Source: CAZKWG01 sp964615375 (GTDB lineage: Bacteria > Myxococcota_A > UBA796 > CAZKWG01). Taken from it: a stretch of DNA of 64,000 nt. The translations under genes and the position numbers were made by a program. The stretch lies in NCBI GenBank assembly GCA_964615375.1, contig CAZTOW010000045.1:1-64000 (forward strand). The letters are read 5' to 3'. The notes beneath the pieces are model-generated. The model was not told the origin of the DNA. It ran no database searches and saw only the letters and a program-made list of their open reading frames with translations. This document shows, in pieces, positions 7,937 through 17,188 of the stretch (within the stretch, counting starts at the first letter, position 1; each line of letters opens with the position of its first letter).

Positions 7937-8857
7937 ATGCCCGACCTGCATCAGCTCTCCCTCCACCAGCTCCACGTCCTGCTGACCCTCCTCGAGGAGC
8001 AGAGCGTGTCCGGGGCGGCCCGGCGCCTGGGCGTGACCCAGCCGGCGGTGAGTCATGCGCTGCGCAACCTGCGGGAGAACCTGGATGATCCGCTCCTGGT
8101 TGCGGGGGCGCGGGGGATGGTGCTGACGCCGCGGGCCAGCGAGCTGCTGGGGCCGCTGCGGCGCTCGCTGCGGGAGCTGGGGCTGCTGCTGGGCGGAGCG
8201 CCGAGCTTTGATCCGGCGACGGCGCGGCGCACATTCGTCGTGGCGGCCTGGGACGGGCTGGCGCTGGACCTGCTGCCGGACCTGCTCACGCGGCTGGGCT
8301 CCGAGGCGCCGGGGGTGGACCTGGACGTGCGCCCGGCGCCGCCCGCGGGGAGCGGGCCGGGGCTGGAGGACGGGACGCTGGACCTGGCCCTGGAGGTGCG
8401 CCCGCGTGAGCGCCCCGGGCTCAAGCAGCGCAGGCTCTACGAGGACAGCTTCGTGTGCCTGGCGCGCCGTGACCACCCGGACGTGGGCGAGAGGCTGGAT
8501 CTGGAGACCTTTCTGCGGTTGCCGCACGCCCTGATCTCGCCGCAGGGGGAGGGCTCGGGCGTGGTGGACCGCTGCCTGGCCGAGCTGGGCCACACGCGCC
8601 GCGTCGCGCTGCGCATCCGCTACTTCCTGGCCGCGCCCCTGGTGGTCGCGCGATCCGACCTGCTGCTGACGGCACCCCGTCGGCTGGGGGAGGCGATGGC
8701 CCAGCAGGCCCCGCTGCGCCTGCTGGAGCCGCCCCTGCCACTGCCCGGCTTCACGACCTCGCTGGTCTGGCACGAGCGCGCCGACCAGGACCCGGGGCAC
8801 CGCTGGCTGCGCGATCTCCTGGTGGAGCTGGCCTCGGCGCGCGACGCGCAGGCCTGA
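7937..8857 (+). CDS. LysR family transcriptional regulator
   Basis: A 306-residue LysR regulator. The winged HTH has SVSGAARRLGVTQPAVSHAL at about residues 23-42, then a linker helix and a periplasmic-binding-like sensor domain. I place the start at ATG 7937, preceded by GAGG at 8-nt spacing, not at ATG 7910. The pirin gene begins 50 nt downstream on the same strand and is the likely target or operon partner; the inducer is unknown. Confidence 0.9.
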   Translation: MPDLHQLSLHQLHVLLTLLEEQSVSGAARRLGVTQPAVSHALRNLRENLDDPLLVAGARGMVLTPRASELLGPLRRSLRELGLLLGGAPSFDPATARRTFVVAAWDGLALDLLPDLLTRLGSEAPGVDLDVRPAPPAGSGPGLEDGTLDLALEVRPRERPGLKQRRLYEDSFVCLARRDHPDVGERLDLETFLRLPHALISPQGEGSGVVDRCLAELGHTRRVALRIRYFLAAPLVVARSDLLLTAPRRLGEAMAQQAPLRLLEPPLPLPGFTTSLVWHERADQDPGHRWLRDLLVELASARDAQA

Positions 8858-8907
8858 CCCTTGCGCGCGCCCTCCGGCTGGGTGATCCGAGACCTGCGAG
8901 GTACACG

Positions 8908-9945
8908 ATGAGCTCCCCCGAGATCCTGCGCGTCCTGCCCCTGGGCTCCCCCCCCTGGCCTACGCTGGACCCCTTCCTCTTCCTGGTCTGGCACAAGGAC
9001 GACTACCCCCGCGGGGACGGGAAGCTGGGCCCGAAGGCCTCGCTCGCGGGGCGGTCGATGGGCCAGGACTTCTCGGGCAAGGACGGCTGGAGCATGTACC
9101 ACGGCCGCACCATCCCGGGCTTCCCCCAGCACCCGCACCGCGGCTTCGAGACCGTGACCGTGGCCCGGCGCGGCTTCGTGGACCACTCCGACTCGCTGGG
9201 CGGGCGGGCCCGCTACGGGCGGGGCGACGTGCAGTGGATGACCGCGGGAAAGGGCGTGGTCCACTCCGAGATGTTCCCGCTGCTGGAGACGGAGGCGCCC
9301 AACCCGGCGGAGCTCTTCCAGATCTGGTTGAACCTGCCGGCCCGGGACAAGATGGCCGAGCCGCACGTCACGATGCTCTGGAGCCCGGACGTGCCCCGGG
9401 TGAAGGTCACCGACGAGAATGGACGTGTAACGGATGTTACAGTGACCGCTGGCCCCTTCGGTGACGCCCGGCCGGGCGCCCCGCCCCCGCGCTCCTGGGC
9501 GGCGGACCCGGACCACGACGTCGCCATCTGGACGATCCGCATGGACGCGGGCGCCCGCCTGACCTTGCCCCCGGCGCAGGCCGGATCCAACCGTGTCCTG
9601 TACTTCTTCCGTGGGGGCACGCTGAAGATCGGCGAGCAGTCGCTCGACGCCCAGCACGCCATCCAGCTCCGCGCCCAGGCCAGCCCGACCCTCCAGGCGG
9701 GGGCCCAGGAGCTGGAGATCCTCCTGCTCCAGGCCCGGCCCATCGGCGAGCCGGTGGTCTCCTACGGGCCCTTCGTGATGAACACAGCCGCGGAGATCGA
9801 GCAGGCTTACCAGGATTATCAGCGGACGCGCTTCGGCGGCTGGCCCTGGTCCAGCGACGGGCCGGCGCACGGCGACAAGGCGGAGACCTTCGTGGACGCG
9901 GGTGGGCTCTCGGTGAGCACGTCCTCGCCCGGGTCGCGCCCGTGA
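8908..9945 (+). CDS. Pirin family protein
   Basis: A 345-residue bicupin of the pirin family, slightly longer than typical bacterial pirins (230-300). The metal-binding residues are visible in the N-terminal cupin: His75 and His77 (QHPHRGFE), His119 and Glu121 (VVHSEMF). Pirins bind Fe or other metals; some have quercetinase activity and others act as redox sensors, and the sequence does not decide between these. A GAGG site precedes the ATG. The stop overlaps the GTG of the next gene by 4 nt. Confidence 0.9.
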   Translation: MSSPEILRVLPLGSPPWPTLDPFLFLVWHKDDYPRGDGKLGPKASLAGRSMGQDFSGKDGWSMYHGRTIPGFPQHPHRGFETVTVARRGFVDHSDSLGGRARYGRGDVQWMTAGKGVVHSEMFPLLETEAPNPAELFQIWLNLPARDKMAEPHVTMLWSPDVPRVKVTDENGRVTDVTVTAGPFGDARPGAPPPRSWAADPDHDVAIWTIRMDAGARLTLPPAQAGSNRVLYFFRGGTLKIGEQSLDAQHAIQLRAQASPTLQAGAQELEILLLQARPIGEPVVSYGPFVMNTAAEIEQAYQDYQRTRFGGWPWSSDGPAHGDKAETFVDAGGLSVSTSSPGSRP

Positions 9946-12674
9946 GGCCGGCGGAGCTCCTGCTCCCGGCCGCCCTCGCCACCGGAGATCCCCCGCCGCC
10001 CCCGCCCCCTCCCGAGCCCGAGCGGGTGCGGGTGGTCTACATGGGGGGATCAGGCGGGGTGGGCTCGACGAAGTACGGCTTCGACGTGCTCGGTCAGCTC
10101 CAGCGGCGGGCGGCGCAGGTCCAGATCAAGGAGATCCGCGCCTTCCACGGCGCGCTCGCCCAGGGAGACTGGCTGCTGTGGGCCGAGGATCGCAGCGTCG
10201 CCAGCGTGGTGGAGGCGCTCGAGACCGGGGTGGGCTGCCAGGGGCTGCGCGGCGTGACCGTGGCGACCACGGGCCTGGACCTGCTGGTCCTGGAGCGGCC
10301 CAGCGCGCCCGCCTGGCTGGACGATCTGCCGGGAGATCACGCCGAGTGGCTCCAGTACGCCTGCACGGCGGGTCAGACCCGGCTCACGATGCTGGGGCCG
10401 CCCGGCGCCGCGCCCGCGGACATGGCGCTGGAGCGGTGGGAGTTTCGACGCGCGCTGACCGGCCGGCTCAACGACGCGGAGGGCGAGGCCGGCTTCTCCA
10501 TCGTGGGCCGCCCCGTGCAGGAGCTCACCCGCGACGTGCCGGCGATCCAGGCCCAGATCGAGCGCGGGGCGATCTTCGTCCACGCGGGCGACCTGCTGGA
10601 CGGGGCGAGCTCGGTCTCCGACGGGGCGCTGTCCCTGCACCGGCCCACCGATCTGCTGGCCGCCCAGCGCCTGGGGCCCACCGCCCTGGTCCCGGCGGAG
10701 AACGAGCTCCTGGCCGGGCCGCGCGCCTTCCTGGCCGAGGTCTCCGGGGCGGGCCTGCCCTGGGTGGCGACCAACTGGCGCGCCCAGGACCCGGCGCTCG
10801 CCCTGCCGCCCTCGATCGTGCGCGAGGTGAAGACGAAGACCGGGAGCGTGCGCCTGGCCTTCCTGGGCGTGGTGGACCCGGAGCTGGCCACCTTCATCCC
10901 GGCCATCGCGGCGGACGGCGTGAGCCTGGCCGATCCAGTCCCGGCCTTGAACGCCGAGGTGGAGCGCTTGCGGTCCTCGGAGCAGCCCCCCGACGCCGTC
11001 CTGCTGCTGGGGGTGGCCTCGGATGCCCTGCGCGCGCAGATCCGGCGGCAGGTGCGCGGCGTGGACGTGCTGATCGGCGATCCCACCTTCGCCACCCTGC
11101 GCGTGAGCTCGGACACGGTGCAGCTCCGGTCGCTGCCGCCCACGGCCAAGGGGGCGGCGATCACGCTGCCCATGGACGGGATCGGGATCCTGGACCTGGA
11201 GGTCCAGTCCAACACGCCTGTATCACTACGTTACACGCCGCTCCTCGTGCCGCCGGAGGCGCCGTCGGATCCTGAGCTGCGGGCCCGCATCACCCGGGTC
11301 CGGGCGGAGGTCTACCCCAACCTGGACCGCCCCCTGCTGGACAACCCCGCACCCGCGCCCCTGGACGCCGCCACCTGGTCGGCGCTGGTCTGCGAGGCCG
11401 TGCGGCGGAGCACACAGGCGGACACGGTGCTCCTGGGCGAGCTGCCCGCCCCGCCGCGGCAGCCCGGCCCGCTGAGCGAGATGATGGTGGCGGACGCGCT
11501 GGCCAGCCTGGACCTGCTGGAGGCCCACGAGATCCCCGGCGACCGCATGGCGGACCTGCTGGACAAGGTCTACAGCGTGGCCCCGGTGAGCTGCGGGGCG
11601 AAGCCGGGCGAGCTCTATCCCCGGGCCCGCGGGCGGCTGCTGGAGGACGGGCGCACCTACCGCGTCGTGACCACGGATCGCACCCGCCAGGGCTCGCTGC
11701 TGGACGGCATCCTCTCGTCGGTGGAGAGCCTGCGCCCGCTGGATCAGCCGACCTGGCGCGTGATCCGCCGGGAGGACGGCGCCCCCCTGACCCTGCGGAT
11801 GGCGGCGCTGGACGGCCTGCGCACCCTGCGCGACGCCCGCGGGGGCACAGACGGGCTCACCACCTACATCACCACCCAGGCGCCCCGAGAGGTGCTTCCC
11901 CTCTGGCTTCTGCGCCTGAGGACCCTCTCGCTCACGGCCAGCCGCTTCCAGGGCGTGAACGACGACGCCTTCGCCAGCGTCCCCGAGACGCTGGTGACCG
12001 CGCCCGACAGCCTGCTCCTGGACGGCGGGCTGGACCTCGCGCTGGAGCACAGCAGCGGGCGCGTGGAGTGGGACCTGCGCGGCCGGGTGGACTACGGGCT
12101 CTTGAGCTATGGCGGCGCCGAGGCCGAGGAGAGCGCGGACGACGGGGTGCTCTCCACCTCGCTGGGGCTGCCTCGCTACGCCTGGCCCGGCGCTGGCCCC
12201 CTCCGCCTCATGCCCTATGGCGAGCTCCGCCTGGACAGCGAGCTCACCCCCACCAGCGGCAACGCCCGCCAGGAGGATCTGTCCGCGCTCATCGGCGTGT
12301 CTGCAGTGAAGAGCATGAACGTGCGCGGCCTCCACCTGGGTGTTTTCGCACAGGAGGACCTGGCCCAGGGCGGCGCGCCCGAGCTCGGCCTGCGGGCGGA
12401 CGTGGAGACCTTTCACCTGGTCAGCCCGGCGCTGAAGGTGATGACCTCGGCCGATCTTCAGCTTTATCTACCGGGATCCCAGGACGACGCCAGCGACGTT
12501 GGTTTACTGACCGAGGGTCAGTTGAAGCTGGCGATGCCGCTGGCCCACTGGCTGGACCTCACGCCCTGGGCGGGGGGGCTCCTGGTCCGGGGGAGGGTGC
12601 CGGAGACGGAGCACCTGGGGGTGTCGTGGTCGGCGGGGGTGGCGCTGGAGGCGAGCGCGGCGTTTGAGATGTGA
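9942..12674 (+). CDS. 5'-nucleotidase-like domain fused to outer-membrane barrel
   Basis: A 910-residue protein starting at GTG 9942, which overlaps the pirin stop (GTGA). Residues about 28-600 follow the layout of a 5'-nucleotidase (metallophosphatase plus C-terminal domain): FVHAGDLLDGASS resembles the GD motif, and YRVVTTD resembles the C-terminal domain. The first metal motif, however, reads VVYMGGSGG in place of D-x-H, and the GNHE equivalent reads PAENEL, so catalysis is doubtful. The last 250 residues alternate in the manner of beta strands and end in an aromatic-containing AAFEM, consistent with an outer-membrane barrel. The role is inferred only. Confidence 0.5.
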   Translation: MRPAELLLPAALATGDPPPPPPPPEPERVRVVYMGGSGGVGSTKYGFDVLGQLQRRAAQVQIKEIRAFHGALAQGDWLLWAEDRSVASVVEALETGVGCQGLRGVTVATTGLDLLVLERPSAPAWLDDLPGDHAEWLQYACTAGQTRLTMLGPPGAAPADMALERWEFRRALTGRLNDAEGEAGFSIVGRPVQELTRDVPAIQAQIERGAIFVHAGDLLDGASSVSDGALSLHRPTDLLAAQRLGPTALVPAENELLAGPRAFLAEVSGAGLPWVATNWRAQDPALALPPSIVREVKTKTGSVRLAFLGVVDPELATFIPAIAADGVSLADPVPALNAEVERLRSSEQPPDAVLLLGVASDALRAQIRRQVRGVDVLIGDPTFATLRVSSDTVQLRSLPPTAKGAAITLPMDGIGILDLEVQSNTPVSLRYTPLLVPPEAPSDPELRARITRVRAEVYPNLDRPLLDNPAPAPLDAATWSALVCEAVRRSTQADTVLLGELPAPPRQPGPLSEMMVADALASLDLLEAHEIPGDRMADLLDKVYSVAPVSCGAKPGELYPRARGRLLEDGRTYRVVTTDRTRQGSLLDGILSSVESLRPLDQPTWRVIRREDGAPLTLRMAALDGLRTLRDARGGTDGLTTYITTQAPREVLPLWLLRLRTLSLTASRFQGVNDDAFASVPETLVTAPDSLLLDGGLDLALEHSSGRVEWDLRGRVDYGLLSYGGAEAEESADDGVLSTSLGLPRYAWPGAGPLRLMPYGELRLDSELTPTSGNARQEDLSALIGVSAVKSMNVRGLHLGVFAQEDLAQGGAPELGLRADVETFHLVSPALKVMTSADLQLYLPGSQDDASDVGLLTEGQLKLAMPLAHWLDLTPWAGGLLVRGRVPETEHLGVSWSAGVALEASAAFEM

Positions 12675-12758
12675 GCCAGGGGCTGGCGACGGTCTTCTGT
12701 TGGGCGGGGGGGCATGCGATCACGCGCGCGGAGGATCGCAGATCTGCCCGAATCCGAT

Positions 12759-14639
12759 TCACATTGGCCCGCATCGGCGCTCTACCAGCTCGCCCAGCGC
12801 CGCCGCGGCGTCGATCCGAGGCCCGATCCCGCTCCCTGGTTGCGGCGTGCCGGTGCGGATCAGCAGCCGCGCGGCGTGCTCCGGGCGCAGGTCTCGGCAG
12901 ACGGCTTTCATGAGGCCGAGCAGGCCAGAGACCGTGGCCGCGGACATCGAGGTCCCGTCCGTCCGTTGGTAGCCTCCGCCCTGGGTGGCCACGCAGACGT
13001 TGGCGCCCGGCGCCGAGACCGCAAGGCCGACGCCATCGGTGAGGTTCGAAAAGGCCGCGCGGCCTGCGCCCTGCTCCGCGCTCGATCCGACGACGAGCAC
13101 GCCCGGCAGGTTGGCGGGCCACTGCGCGACGGCCGCGCTCACCCCGACCCGCGGATCATGATTCCCCGCCGCGGCGACCACGATCACGCCCTGACGCAGA
13201 GCGCGAGCCACCGCGGTCTGCACGACCCGCGGCGCGGACCCGCTCGCCCCGAAGCTCATGTTGATGACGTTGGCCCCCGCGTCGAGAGCGTCCTCGATGG
13301 CGTTGGCGACGTCGTCGGCGGCTGAACGGTCCCGACTCAACGCGGGGAGAGACAGGAGCTTCAGGTAGCTCCCCCAGAGGTTCAGGCTGGCGATCCCTCG
13401 CCCGTTGTCCGCGACGGCCCCGACCAGGCTCGCCACGGAGGTGCCGTGTCCCTTCCGATCGTCGTCGACGCCGATCGGCGTCATGACCGCGCGAAGATCC
13501 TCGTGACTCCCAGCGATCCCGGTGTCGATGACCGCGACGATCGCTGGCTGGAGACTGGGGCGCTGGGGCAGGGCGCTGAGGACATGGTGCGCGTTGATCT
13601 CCACCAGCTCGGGCTGCCCTCCGGAATAGGGGTCGTTGACCGGCAGCGCGGAATAGCCCCCGGTGCAGGGCCCCCGCGAGCTCAGTGGGTCCGCCGAGAC
13701 CGCTGAGTTGAGCTCGATAGCCGACACGTTCTCGTCATCGAGCTCCAGCAGCAGGGCCAGCGGAGCCGCCTGCTCCACAGGTACGGTGACCACCCAGGTG
13801 CTGGCCAGGGTCGGGTCCTCCAGCGCGCTGGCGCCAGGGACCGCGCGCTGGACGACGGCGCCTGCGAACTGGAGCTGGCTCGCGATCTCGTCGATCCGGT
13901 CATCGGGCCCCAGCTCGACGAGCAGCTCACGGTCGCTGCGGTTGTCGGGCGGCGCGCTGGCGACCTGGATCCCGGTGCTCAGCGCCGCGACCAGGCGGGG
14001 ATCGGGAAGCCCGAAGAAGGCGAGGAGTAACGTCATGGTACACCAGCCGCCGACCACCCAGGGCAGGGTGACGGGCAGGTCGGGCAGGCGCAGACCGCGC
14101 GCGGCGACGCGGAGGCGTATCCGGCTCAGGCCGCCCAGGAGCACGTAGGCGACCAGCAGGCTCACGACGGTCCAGGCCACGGTCCCGATGCTCCAGATCC
14201 AGAGGACGGCGGGGCCCTCCTTGACCTCGTGAAGCCGCGAGGAGAAGAGCAGGATCGCGAACGCCCAGAAGCCGAGCGAGAGGAGGATCGTCAGGCACCC
14301 GTGGGTAGCCCTCTCCCAGCGGTTGGGGATCTCCCGACCCGCCTGCCTCAACGCGGCCTCCAGGGCCAGGATCCCCCGGCTGAGCTGCACCCACTCCACG
14401 AAGGCCAGCGCGGCGGTGCTCCCGAAGAGCGTCAACCGGCCCAGGAAGCCCCGCCCATCGGCGCTCACCTCCTGCCCGTCCAGCAGTATGGCCACGCCGA
14501 GCGTCCCGGCTGTCCACAGGCCCCAGAACAGGATGATCCGCCACGTGAGACCCAGGATCCAGCTCATCATCACTCCGGTTATCCGTAGTATCATGAGCCC
14601 CGCCGATCGCACCAAGTCCCATCTGGGAAACCCATGCAT
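12759..14639 (-). CDS. Multi-spanning membrane subtilisin-like protease
   Basis: A 626-residue protein. The first 210 residues hold about five hydrophobic segments (near 27-52, 70-90, 112-130, 145-168, 190-208). After a linker comes an S8 domain with all catalytic motifs: Asp372 (VAVIDTG), His398 (GHGTSVA), the oxyanion Asn in AAAGNHD, and Ser564 (GTSMSAA). A protease tethered by several membrane helices is uncommon for S8 enzymes, which are usually secreted. ATG codons at 14594 or 14570 are alternative starts that would remove only the first 15-23 residues. Divergent from the operon beginning at 14691. Confidence 0.85.
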   Translation of the reverse strand: MHGFPRWDLVRSAGLMILRITGVMMSWILGLTWRIILFWGLWTAGTLGVAILLDGQEVSADGRGFLGRLTLFGSTAALAFVEWVQLSRGILALEAALRQAGREIPNRWERATHGCLTILLSLGFWAFAILLFSSRLHEVKEGPAVLWIWSIGTVAWTVVSLLVAYVLLGGLSRIRLRVAARGLRLPDLPVTLPWVVGGWCTMTLLLAFFGLPDPRLVAALSTGIQVASAPPDNRSDRELLVELGPDDRIDEIASQLQFAGAVVQRAVPGASALEDPTLASTWVVTVPVEQAAPLALLLELDDENVSAIELNSAVSADPLSSRGPCTGGYSALPVNDPYSGGQPELVEINAHHVLSALPQRPSLQPAIVAVIDTGIAGSHEDLRAVMTPIGVDDDRKGHGTSVASLVGAVADNGRGIASLNLWGSYLKLLSLPALSRDRSAADDVANAIEDALDAGANVINMSFGASGSAPRVVQTAVARALRQGVIVVAAAGNHDPRVGVSAAVAQWPANLPGVLVVGSSAEQGAGRAAFSNLTDGVGLAVSAPGANVCVATQGGGYQRTDGTSMSAATVSGLLGLMKAVCRDLRPEHAARLLIRTGTPQPGSGIGPRIDAAAALGELVERRCGPM

Positions 14640-14690
14640 GCATGAGCCCAGGCCGGGCTATCTGAACACCTTCGCGGGAGAGAAGCCGGG

Positions 14691-15293
14691 ATGAACGCCC
14701 CATCGCTGACCACAGCGCAGCTCGCCGGGCTGGTGGAGGCCCTCGCGGCAGCCCTGGAGCGGATGCTCGACGAGAGCTGCCCGGACATGGGGCCGCTTTG
14801 GGTTGAGGCCACCCGCGCTGAGCGTGCCTACCTCGGAGACGGTGCCGTCACCGAGCTCGGGTTCGCGCCGTCACCACGCTATCTGGCGCTCAGCAAGGGC
14901 GCTCGGAGCAGATACCGTGGGCTCGCGGCATGGCGGCACGCGGTCCTGTGGCGGGAGATTGAGGCTCGCGTCGAAGATCCTGACTTTCGGGCCGCGCTGA
15001 GGGCGGTCTACTTCACCCCGTACCCGGACAACGCGCCCCCCTACGCCTGGAGCAGCCGGGCGAGCGACGCGCCGGGCGTGGAGCGCTTCGAGAGCCCCAC
15101 CTCGCTCAAGCACCTCGCCAAGGAGGGTTGCTGGCACACGCTGCGCCTCCTGAGCGCGGAGCGCGCCACGCTGAGGGCGCGTGGAGACTGGCTGAGCGAG
15201 CTCTGCGCGCTCCTGCTGCGGCCCGCCGTGCGCGACAGCAACCGCGAGCTGTTGAAGCTCGAGGACCACCCTCCCCTGGAGAAGGACCGATGA
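14691..15293 (+). CDS. Hypothetical protein, first gene of coupled operon
   Basis: A 200-residue, mostly helical soluble protein with no signal peptide or membrane segment. A GGAG precedes the ATG. I do not recognise a family; helical segments rich in Arg and Glu (RYRGLAAWRHAVLWREIEAR) would fit a regulatory or sigma-like protein, but no diagnostic motif is present. Its stop overlaps the next ATG (ATGA), so it is translated with the following gene. Confidence 0.65.
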   Translation: MNAPSLTTAQLAGLVEALAAALERMLDESCPDMGPLWVEATRAERAYLGDGAVTELGFAPSPRYLALSKGARSRYRGLAAWRHAVLWREIEARVEDPDFRAALRAVYFTPYPDNAPPYAWSSRASDAPGVERFESPTSLKHLAKEGCWHTLRLLSAERATLRARGDWLSELCALLLRPAVRDSNRELLKLEDHPPLEKDR

Positions 15294-15916
15294 ACGAAGC
15301 GACCCTTCGCCGCTGGGTGCGCGGCGAGCTCGCCCCCGGAGAGCGCCGGGAGGTGAGCCGATGGATCGTGCGCTGCACCGACCCGAACCTGGGTCCTCTG
15401 CTGCACGGGCTCGCCATTGAGGCGACCGAGGAGCGCGCCGACGCCGCGCTCTCTGCGCGGGGAGGGCCGTGGCGCCGGCTGGTCGCCTCGTGGCGCGCGC
15501 TGGTGGACGCCGGGCTGGCCGAGCTGAGCACTGGCGCAGAGCCATCCTTGATCCTCGCGGATCTCGGCGTCGAGGATGCCGGTCCCGCGCTCCGTCTGGT
15601 GGAGCGGGACGGCGCGCTGTTCGCGGCGCTCCGCCTGAGGGAGGAGCTGGCCGAGGCTCCGGTCACGCTCTTCCTCAGCGACGATGATGGGAGAGTCGAG
15701 GTGCTGACGAGCGCCGAGGTCGGAGACGAGCGCCTGGCGCCGCTGCCCGATCCCCTGGGCCCCCGCGCGACGATCTGGGCCGTCCTCGATCCTGTCGCCG
15801 TCGGCGATGGTGACCCCGCGCTCCTGCTGGCCGCCGCCCTGGAGCGACCCGAGCGTCGCGCCATCGCCCTGCGCCTCCGAGACGCTGGCGAGGATTGGGA
15901 AACCTGGCCCCGGTGA
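15290..15916 (+). CDS. Hypothetical protein, possible regulator partner
   Basis: A 208-residue protein starting at ATG 15290, inside the stop of the previous gene (ATGA). The open frame extends upstream, but the overlap decides the start. The N-terminal helix (TLRRWVRGELAPGERREVSRW) looks like the N-terminus of anti-sigma-like proteins, and residues 85-140 resemble the beta-rich DUF4384 type (ALFAALRLREELAEAPVTLF then a DDDGRVEVL turn). Both resemblances are weak and inferred. No signal peptide. Confidence 0.55.
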   Translation: MNEATLRRWVRGELAPGERREVSRWIVRCTDPNLGPLLHGLAIEATEERADAALSARGGPWRRLVASWRALVDAGLAELSTGAEPSLILADLGVEDAGPALRLVERDGALFAALRLREELAEAPVTLFLSDDDGRVEVLTSAEVGDERLAPLPDPLGPRATIWAVLDPVAVGDGDPALLLAAALERPERRAIALRLRDAGEDWETWPR

Positions 15917-15958
15917 GCGCGCGCCGGGAGACAGAGCACAGGCAACATGGAGGTGCCT

Positions 15959-16291
15959 GTGTCCTCATCCAACGAAGTCACCATCGTCCGCGTCGCCCTG
16001 GTCGGCGGTGATTGCAGGGTCGATCTCCCTTCTCTCCCGCCGAACGTCGCGCTGGAGCGCTATGGGAGCGCTCGCAATGTTGGGAACGGTGAGCAGCGCC
16101 GCCTGATCGAGTCCATCCACGCAGGGATGGTCGACCTCGTGGTCCTGCTGGTGCGGTGGGTCGGCCACTCGACCACCGGGCGCGTCCGGGCCGCCTGTCG
16201 CCGCGCCTCCGTCCCGGTGCTGATCATCCCTGGCGGCGGCAGCTCTGCGCTGCGCCGACTGAGCGCCCTGGTCTCGGGAGGTGCCGCGTGA
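15959..16291 (+). CDS. DUF2325-like protein
   Basis: About 110 residues matching the DUF2325 pattern: VRVALVGGDCR at the N-terminus, then GNGEQRRLIESI, MVDLVVLLVRWVGHSTTGR and VPVLIIPGGG. DUF2325 proteins have a small Rossmann-like fold; their biochemical role is not settled. GTG 15959 has GGAGGTG 5 nt upstream and is preferred over ATG 15947, which would bury that site. The stop overlaps the next start (GTGA). Confidence 0.65.
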   Translation: MSSSNEVTIVRVALVGGDCRVDLPSLPPNVALERYGSARNVGNGEQRRLIESIHAGMVDLVVLLVRWVGHSTTGRVRAACRRASVPVLIIPGGGSSALRRLSALVSGGAA

Positions 16292-16998
16292 GCGCGTCGG
16301 ATCTGCGGATCGCTGTCGTCATTCCCACCCGCGATCGGGCCACGTCGCTCGAACGTTGTCTCCAGAGCGTACAGCGCTCCCTGCACAGGCTGCCGGTCGG
16401 TGTCGTCGCGGAGATCGTCGTTGTGGACGATGGATCGACGGACTGGACCCCTGAGCTGCTTCGCGCGTCGGCTCGCGAAGGACGGGTGACCGGCGTGCTG
16501 CGCAACGAGCGCTCTCGAGGGCCCGCGCACGCCCGGAACCGTGGATGGCGCTCCACGCGCGCCGAGCTTGTCGCGTTCACGGACGATGACTGTCTGGCTC
16601 ATGAGGAGTGGCTGGCTGCATTGGCCCGTGCCCTGCAACGCGCCGATGGCGCCGTCGCAGGTGTGGGCGGGCTGGTGTTGCCCGCAGTCTCCGGGCCTGT
16701 CGCCGACTACATGACCCTGCACCGGATCCTCGAGCCGCCGGAGAGCCTCGCATACATCGTCACGGCCAACTGTGCGTTTCGACGCTCTGCGTTGGAGGTC
16801 GCGGGTGGATTCGACGAGCGCGTTCGCGCCGCTGGCGGCGAAGACCCTGGCCTGTGCCTGGCGCTCAGAAGGTTGGGGTACCGATTCGAGCGCCAGGACG
16901 CTGCGGTTGTCCACCATCATTATCGAGAGGGTCTGTGGGAGTTTCTCCGGACCTTCTATCGCTATGGAAAGGGGTGTCGAATTGTCATGGATTCATGA
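16288..16998 (+). CDS. Glycosyltransferase family 2, frameshifted near C-terminus
   Basis: A GT-A glycosyltransferase starting at GTG 16288 (GTGA overlap). Visible motifs: VVIPTRDRATSLERCLQSV, the nucleotide-binding VVVDDGST, the DxD-type FTDDDC, and AGGEDPGLCLALRRLG. The frame stops at 16998 just after YRYGKG. Reading on in another frame from the G4 run at 16971-16974 gives VELSWIHELQPML and a further 70 residues, ending at 17188 with an ATGA overlap with the next gene. Removing one G would give a continuous protein of 299 residues. So the gene is truncated by a 1-nt frameshift, real or from sequencing. The sugar substrate is unknown. Confidence 0.8.
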   Translation: MSASDLRIAVVIPTRDRATSLERCLQSVQRSLHRLPVGVVAEIVVVDDGSTDWTPELLRASAREGRVTGVLRNERSRGPAHARNRGWRSTRAELVAFTDDDCLAHEEWLAALARALQRADGAVAGVGGLVLPAVSGPVADYMTLHRILEPPESLAYIVTANCAFRRSALEVAGGFDERVRAAGGEDPGLCLALRRLGYRFERQDAAVVHHHYREGLWEFLRTFYRYGKGCRIVMDS

Positions 16999-17188
16999 GC
17001 TTCAACCAATGCTGCCCACACCCTCACGCATCCTGGAGGACGTTCGCGGCTGCTGGCGCGATTATCGTGAGCTGACTGTGCCGGTTCCGATGAGGCTCTT
17101 CTTCTGCACGCTGCGGGTGGGGCAGCGCTGCGCCTACTGGGCAGGCTGGACAGCTGGCCGCGCCACCCTTCGGAGGTTCACACCATGA
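16975..17188 (+). pseudogene. Displaced C-terminus of the family 2 glycosyltransferase
   Basis: Coding-like frame beginning with VELSWIHELQPML and ending RATLRRFTP then stop at 17186-17188. It contains a hydrophobic, arginine-flanked helix (MRLFFCTLRVGQRCAYWAGW) common near the end of membrane-associated GT2 enzymes. The 4-nt overlap with the next gene mirrors the other junctions in this operon, which argues that this frame was the original 3' end. Confidence 0.65.

Noticed and set aside
6308..8800. 830-codon minus-strand frame opposite the ATPase and LysR genes
   Set aside because: Shadow of two well-supported plus-strand genes; composition is typical of antisense of GC-rich coding DNA.
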